DNA of 33,384 bases from Bacteroidales bacterium (GTDB taxonomy: Bacteria > Bacteroidota > Bacteroidia > Bacteroidales > AUK083): positions 1 to 33,384 of the forward strand of contig JAGGUV010000179.1 of NCBI GenBank assembly GCA_021158345.1. Direction: 5' to 3'. Under the pieces are notes generated by a model. The model ran no database searches. It was not told the origin of the DNA and saw nothing but the letters and a program-made list of their open reading frames with translations. A program made the translations under genes and the position numbers. Below are positions 29,467 to 33,384 of the stretch, piece by piece (position 1 is the stretch's first letter; every line of letters starts with the position of its first letter).

Positions 29467-32400
29467 TTAATTTTTTACTGACTTTAAGGCATTAATAGCA
29501 TCTTTTATATTGTTTATCTTGTAAAAAGTTAAAAAAAGAATATTGTTTTCTTCTTTCATTTTACATTTGCCGGGAAATTTTTGAAGGTGTTGTAATATGC
29601 CTGTAAATATTTCAGACTGGAAATATGATGAATCGGGTTTGTTGATAAAATAGCCTGTCATTTTTGAATTTTTAAGAACGATTTTTTCAAAACCTAATTT
29701 TTTTGCAAGCCATCGTAATCTGATTGTTTCAATTAATTCCAGACTTTGTTTTGGTATCTCACCAAATCTGTCAATAAGTTTTTCTTGAAATTTAATTAAT
29801 TCATCTTCGTCTTTAACACTGTCAAGTTCTTTATATAAACTTAAACGTTCGGTTGTATTGTTAACATAATCATCAGGAATAAGGATATCCATATCTGTTT
29901 TAATCTGACAATCTTTAACAAATTCAGTTTCTTCAAGAATATTATCTTTATAAAGATTTTTAAATTCAGTTTCTTTAAGTTCAGTAATAGCTTCGTCGAG
30001 GATTTTATGATACATTTCAAAGCCAATATCAGATATAAAGCCGGATTGTTCGCTACCGAGAATATTTCCTGCACCTCTTATGTCGAGGTCGCGCATGGCA
30101 ATATTAAAACCGCTGCCAAGGTCTGAAAATTCTTCAACAGCTTTTAGCCTTTTTCTTGCTTCATCGGTTAATGTTGACAAAGGAGGCGAAAGCAAATAGC
30201 AGAAAGCTTTTTTGTTCATTCTGCCCACACGACCTCTTAGCTGATGTAGATCGCTTAAGCCATAGTTTTGTGCATTGTTGATGATAATAGTATTTGCGTT
30301 TGGAATGTCAAGACCCGACTCAATAATACTGGTGGCAATAAGAACGTCATAGTTGCCTGCAATAAAGTCAAGCATAATTTTTTCCAATTTAACGCCTTCC
30401 ATTTGTCCATGAGCTACAGCAGTATTAACATTAGGACAAATACGTGTTATCATTTCCTGTATCTTTAAAATATTTTGAATCCTGTTGTTGACGAAAAATA
30501 CCTGTCCACCACGTGAAATTTCATAATTAATGGCATCACTAATAATATCTTCGTTAAAAGTATGAATTTCTGTTTGTACAGGATATCTGTTGGGAGGAGC
30601 TGTGTTGATTATTGAAAGATCTCTGGCACCCATAAGCGAAAATTGAAGTGTCCGCGGTATTGGCGTTGCCGTTAACGTCAATGTGTCGACATTAATTTTT
30701 AATTGTTTGAGCTTTTCTTTTGTGCTAACACCAAATTTTTGTTCCTCATCAATAATTAAGAGCCCTAAATCTTTAAATTTGATGTCTTTACTCGCGAGCC
30801 TGTGTGTCCCGATAATAATATCTGTTTTTCCGGAAGTAATATTTTCAAGACTTTGTTTTAAGGCTTTTCCTTTTTTAAATCTGTTAATATAATCGATGTT
30901 GCAAGGGAAGTCTTTCAACCTGTTTGTGAAAGTGTTATAATGTTGCAAGGCAAGAATTGTTGTTGGCACAAGCACAGCCACCTGTTTACTGTCGGCAACA
31001 GCTTTAAAAGCAGATCTGATGGCTATTTCTGTTTTTCCAAATCCCACATCACCACAAATAAGTCTGTCCATAGGACTCTCTGCTTCCATGTCTTTCTTTA
31101 TGCTTTTTGTGGCTTTCAATTGATCGGGGGTGTCTTCGTATATAAACGATGCCTCCAGTTCGTTTTGCATGTATGTGTCGGGAGTATAACTAAATCCTTT
31201 TGTGGCTTTTCGTTCAGAATAGAGTTTTATCAGGTCTTTTGCAATATCCTTGACTTTATTTTTGGTTCTGTTTTTTAATTTATTCCATGCATTAGAACCT
31301 AATTTGTTAAGAACAGGGACTTTACCTTCTTTACCCACATATTTTGAAATCCTGTGCAAAGAGTGAATGTTCACATAAAGCAAGTCATTATTTTTGTACA
31401 CCAAGCGTATGGCTTCCTGGATTTTTCCGTTGTTGTTGATTTTTTCCAGACCATCGAACCTGCCTATTCCGTGTTCAATATGGGTTACATAATCACCGGG
31501 TTTTAAATCATATAATTCTTTTAAACTTATTGCAGTTTTATTTATAAACTTATCTTTCAGATGATATTTGTGAAAGCGTTCAAAAATTTGATGATCAGTA
31601 TAACAGGCAATCCTTAAGTCGTGGTCAATAAATCCTTTGCTTAATGAAATATTAAGTGTGCTTAGAAAAATATCTTCTTCTTTGTCTTCAAAAGTTTTAT
31701 CCTCAATAATGTCATTGATTCTTTTAATTTGTTTTTCATTATCGGAGACAATAATATTTTTTATGTTTTTATTTTTATTGTCGATAAGATTTTGAATGAG
31801 GATATCAAAGTTTTTATTAAAAGAGGGCTGTGGTGTGATGTTATAATTGATGATGGTGTTGTTTCTGTTAAAATAAAAATGTTTTCCAAATTCAATTATG
31901 TTAAAATTTGTAATATTTTTATTAAAATCATTTTCAGAGATGAATAATTCCTGAGCATTGATATTATCAATTTCATAGTCTTGTTCTGCAACATTGTTTT
32001 TAGCTTTTTCAAATTTTTTATTTATCCTTTCGGATGAAAAATTAATGTCTTCAAACCAGAGATTGGATTTTTTAGGGATATAAGAAAAGAAAGATTCTTT
32101 TTTTGTTTCAGCATATTCATTATTAATATTTGGTATAATACTTATGCTATTAAACTGTTCTATAGAAAGCTGTGAGCCGGGGTCAAAGGTTCGCAATGAT
32201 TCTACTTTATCGCCAAAGAATTCAATTCTAAAAGGATTTTCATTAGCAAAAGAAAAAACATCAATTATTCCGCCTCTTAAGGCAAATTGTCCGGGCTCTA
32301 TCACAAAATCAACACATTCAAAATCGTATTCCATCAAAAGGTCTGTAATAAAATCTATTGATACGTCTTCGTTTAGATGTAATTGCAGAATGTTTTTTTT

Positions 32401-32838
32401 GAAATAGTTTTTTAAAATAACTTTTTCGCAAACAGCTTCAGGATAAGTGATTATAATGCTTTTTCTGTTGCTTAAGCTGATACGCTTTAATACTTCGGTT
32501 CTTAATAAAATATTTGTATTGTCATTTCTTATTATGTCATCAGGTTTTTTATATGAATCAGGGAAGAAGACAACCTTTTTTTTGTTGTTATTAGCATCTT
32601 TTTCATCAAAAATATTCTCAAGGTCATTATAAAAATATGCAGCAGATTCTTTATCAGATAATATTATAATATTTAAAAATGATGTTTTGTTAAATATTGC
32701 AGCGGCAAGTATTGATGTTGATGAGCCTGTAAGTCCTTTTAATTGTATTAGTGAAGGAAAATCGGTTTTTAGATTTTTTATTATTAAATCTGTTCTGCTA
32801 TCTTTTGAATATATTTCTGTGAGGTCTTTTGTCTTCAA
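29467..32838 (-). CDS. mfd: Transcription-repair coupling factor
   Basis: Mfd pushes stalled RNA polymerase off damaged DNA and recruits UvrA. The 1123-residue protein is of normal length. In order: a UvrB-like N-terminal module (about 1-330), the RNA polymerase-interacting CarD-like domain (LKPGDYVTHIEHGIGRFDGL, 445-464), a RecG-type translocase with Walker A GDVGFGKTE (596-604), DEEQ box (697-700), TATPIPRT (723-730), SGLDIPNANT (841-850) and LRGRVGR (867-873), then the TRCF C-terminal domain (about 980-1080). All motor motifs are intact. It works with uvrA, which lies 5 kb away on the same strand but in a separate unit. The start is ATG at 32838, with a TAnnTTTG element 23 bases upstream. 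Confidence 0.97.
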   Translation of the reverse strand: MKTKDLTEIYSKDSRTDLIIKNLKTDFPSLIQLKGLTGSSTSILAAAIFNKTSFLNIIILSDKESAAYFYNDLENIFDEKDANNNKKKVVFFPDSYKKPDDIIRNDNTNILLRTEVLKRISLSNRKSIIITYPEAVCEKVILKNYFKKNILQLHLNEDVSIDFITDLLMEYDFECVDFVIEPGQFALRGGIIDVFSFANENPFRIEFFGDKVESLRTFDPGSQLSIEQFNSISIIPNINNEYAETKKESFFSYIPKKSNLWFEDINFSSERINKKFEKAKNNVAEQDYEIDNINAQELFISENDFNKNITNFNIIEFGKHFYFNRNNTIINYNITPQPSFNKNFDILIQNLIDNKNKNIKNIIVSDNEKQIKRINDIIEDKTFEDKEEDIFLSTLNISLSKGFIDHDLRIACYTDHQIFERFHKYHLKDKFINKTAISLKELYDLKPGDYVTHIEHGIGRFDGLEKINNNGKIQEAIRLVYKNNDLLYVNIHSLHRISKYVGKEGKVPVLNKLGSNAWNKLKNRTKNKVKDIAKDLIKLYSERKATKGFSYTPDTYMQNELEASFIYEDTPDQLKATKSIKKDMEAESPMDRLICGDVGFGKTEIAIRSAFKAVADSKQVAVLVPTTILALQHYNTFTNRLKDFPCNIDYINRFKKGKALKQSLENITSGKTDIIIGTHRLASKDIKFKDLGLLIIDEEQKFGVSTKEKLKQLKINVDTLTLTATPIPRTLQFSLMGARDLSIINTAPPNRYPVQTEIHTFNEDIISDAINYEISRGGQVFFVNNRIQNILKIQEMITRICPNVNTAVAHGQMEGVKLEKIMLDFIAGNYDVLIATSIIESGLDIPNANTIIINNAQNYGLSDLHQLRGRVGRMNKKAFCYLLSPPLSTLTDEARKRLKAVEEFSDLGSGFNIAMRDLDIRGAGNILGSEQSGFISDIGFEMYHKILDEAITELKETEFKNLYKDNILEETEFVKDCQIKTDMDILIPDDYVNNTTERLSLYKELDSVKDEDELIKFQEKLIDRFGEIPKQSLELIETIRLRWLAKKLGFEKIVLKNSKMTGYFINKPDSSYFQSEIFTGILQHLQKFPGKCKMKEENNILFLTFYKINNIKDAINALKSVKN

Positions 32839-32860
32839 GAGAAAATAATTTTTTGATGTG

Positions 32861-32868
32861 CAAAAATA
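32861..32868 (-). promoter_or_regulatory. -7 promoter element of mfd
   Basis: On the minus strand this reads TATTTTTG, an exact TAnnTTTG match, 22 bases before the mfd ATG. No clear -33 element. Confidence 0.42.
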
Positions 32869-32953
32869 TAAAATGATTTTATATCTGATAAATTAATAAT
32901 TAATATTTTATTTCAGATTGTTTTTGGACTTTAATATGGGAAATGTTTTTAAA

Positions 32954-32990
32954 AGTGGCTAAAGTGCATAGAGTTTGGAGTGGCTAAAGT
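32954..32990. repeat. Short direct repeat, two copies of a 12-base word
   Basis: AGTGGCTAAAGT occurs at 32954-32965 and 32979-32990, a 25-base period. It is noticeably richer in G than the surrounding DNA. It may be the remnant of a larger intergenic tandem repeat. Confidence 0.6.
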
Positions 32991-33225
32991 ATTTAGAGAG
33001 ACCGAAGTTAAAAAAATAAAGTGTAACAGAAAGTGATGAGTGACTTTTTCATATAGCAATCGCTTGTAACTTTGCTCTTAATTGCTAATACTCTAAATCA
33101 TACTACTAAAGATTTATTTTTATTACATTTTATTATTTCTAATTATGTTTTATTTATAGAATAAAATAATTTTAAACCTTCAAGGTTGAATCTTATTAAA
33201 AAGATTATTTATATTCATAAAAAAT

Positions 33226-33384
33226 TTATTCTTTCAAAATTTTAGCTGTTGCAACTGTTTTTCCGTTGTTTATTAGCTTTGCGAGATACATTCCTTTGTG
33301 CCAGGTGCTGATATCTATGCTTATTTTTTCCTGGGATAAAGGCAGTGTTATTTGTTTTACTTTTCTTGCGTAAATATCGTAAAA
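33226..33384 (-). CDS. C-terminal end of a T9SS-sorted secreted protein (partial)
   Basis: The frame is open from the right window edge to a TAA at 33226, giving the last 52 residues of a larger protein whose start is outside. It opens with FYDIYARKVKQI, then ISIDISTWHKGMYLAKL and ends TVATAKILKE. This is the closing half of a type A T9SS C-terminal sorting domain: the x-YD-x-x-G-R-x-V strand (Ala replaces the usual Gly), the L/W-x-x-G-x-Y-x strand and the final K-(I/L)-L/V strand. The parent should be exported to the surface or medium; its cargo domain cannot be seen. It fits the other T9SS cargo gene at 7235. Confidence 0.85.
   Translation of the reverse strand, partial: FYDIYARKVKQITLPLSQEKISIDISTWHKGMYLAKLINNGKTVATAKILKE

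Larger units (their letters stand above)
32839..33225. other. Intergenic region upstream of mfd
   Basis: This 387-base gap contains the mfd promoter element near its left end and a short direct repeat at 32954-32990. The rest is AT-rich, with no gene or structured RNA that I can support. A small inverted repeat AATCTT/AAGATT (near 33190-33207) follows the T9SS gene but lacks a T-run. Confidence 0.6.

Noticed and set aside
30940-31278. A 112-codon plus-strand frame with several Cys
   Set aside because: It is antisense to the intact mfd translocase region; mfd motifs are complete there.
1-33384. tRNA, rRNA, CRISPR array, insertion sequence or prophage
   Set aside because: Reading both strands I found no cloverleaf with a T-loop consensus, no regular repeat-spacer pattern, no transposase or integrase, and no phage structural genes.

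Overview
The window is an AT-rich chromosomal segment of a Bacteroidota bacterium, probably close to Bacteroidales; this placement is an inference from gene content. Supporting markers are a fused SecDF, the gliding-associated lipoprotein GldH, the RicT-GldH-PBP1A gene order, two proteins with type IX secretion (T9SS) C-terminal sorting domains, a PorE-like OmpA protein, and many upstream regions carrying TAnnTTTG, the Bacteroidota -7 promoter element. I see no rRNA, tRNA, CRISPR array, insertion sequence or prophage.

Layout. (1) 1-7145, minus strand: a surface-polymer module. A lipoprotein with a CotH kinase-like domain and a beta-helix (4119-7145) is followed by a compact operon of DUF4956 membrane protein, VTC-type polyphosphate polymerase domain, MBOAT acyltransferase and AlgJ-like SGNH acyltransferase, the last running off the window start. 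This is the strongest candidate for an undescribed system. (2) 7235-9577: a T9SS-exported beta-propeller protein converging on, and overlapping, an exported metallophosphoesterase-like protein with altered motifs. (3) 9673-13621, minus: ricT-gldH-PBP1A. (4) 13792-17444, minus: a PorE-like TPR/propeller/OmpA protein with an unexpected C-terminal retropepsin-like domain that lacks the catalytic motif, followed closely by purM. (5) 17606-20836: secDF with a strong hairpin terminator. (6) 21044-26599, minus: LOG-family hydrolase, uvrA, rfbC and holB. (7) 26922-29342, plus: a large membrane sensor (periplasmic binding domain, two PAS, GAF) with no catalytic output domain. (8) 29467-32838, minus: mfd. 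(9) The right edge holds the last 52 residues of another T9SS cargo protein.

Most of the window from 9.6 to 32.8 kb is housekeeping: peptidoglycan synthesis, purine synthesis, protein export, DNA repair and replication. The accessory interest lies in the first 7.1 kb, the PorE-like fusion and the output-less sensor. Three starts need moving downstream from the longest frame: the VTC protein to 3295, ricT to 13621 and holB to 26599. For ricT and holB the shorter start places a TAnnTTTG element correctly upstream.
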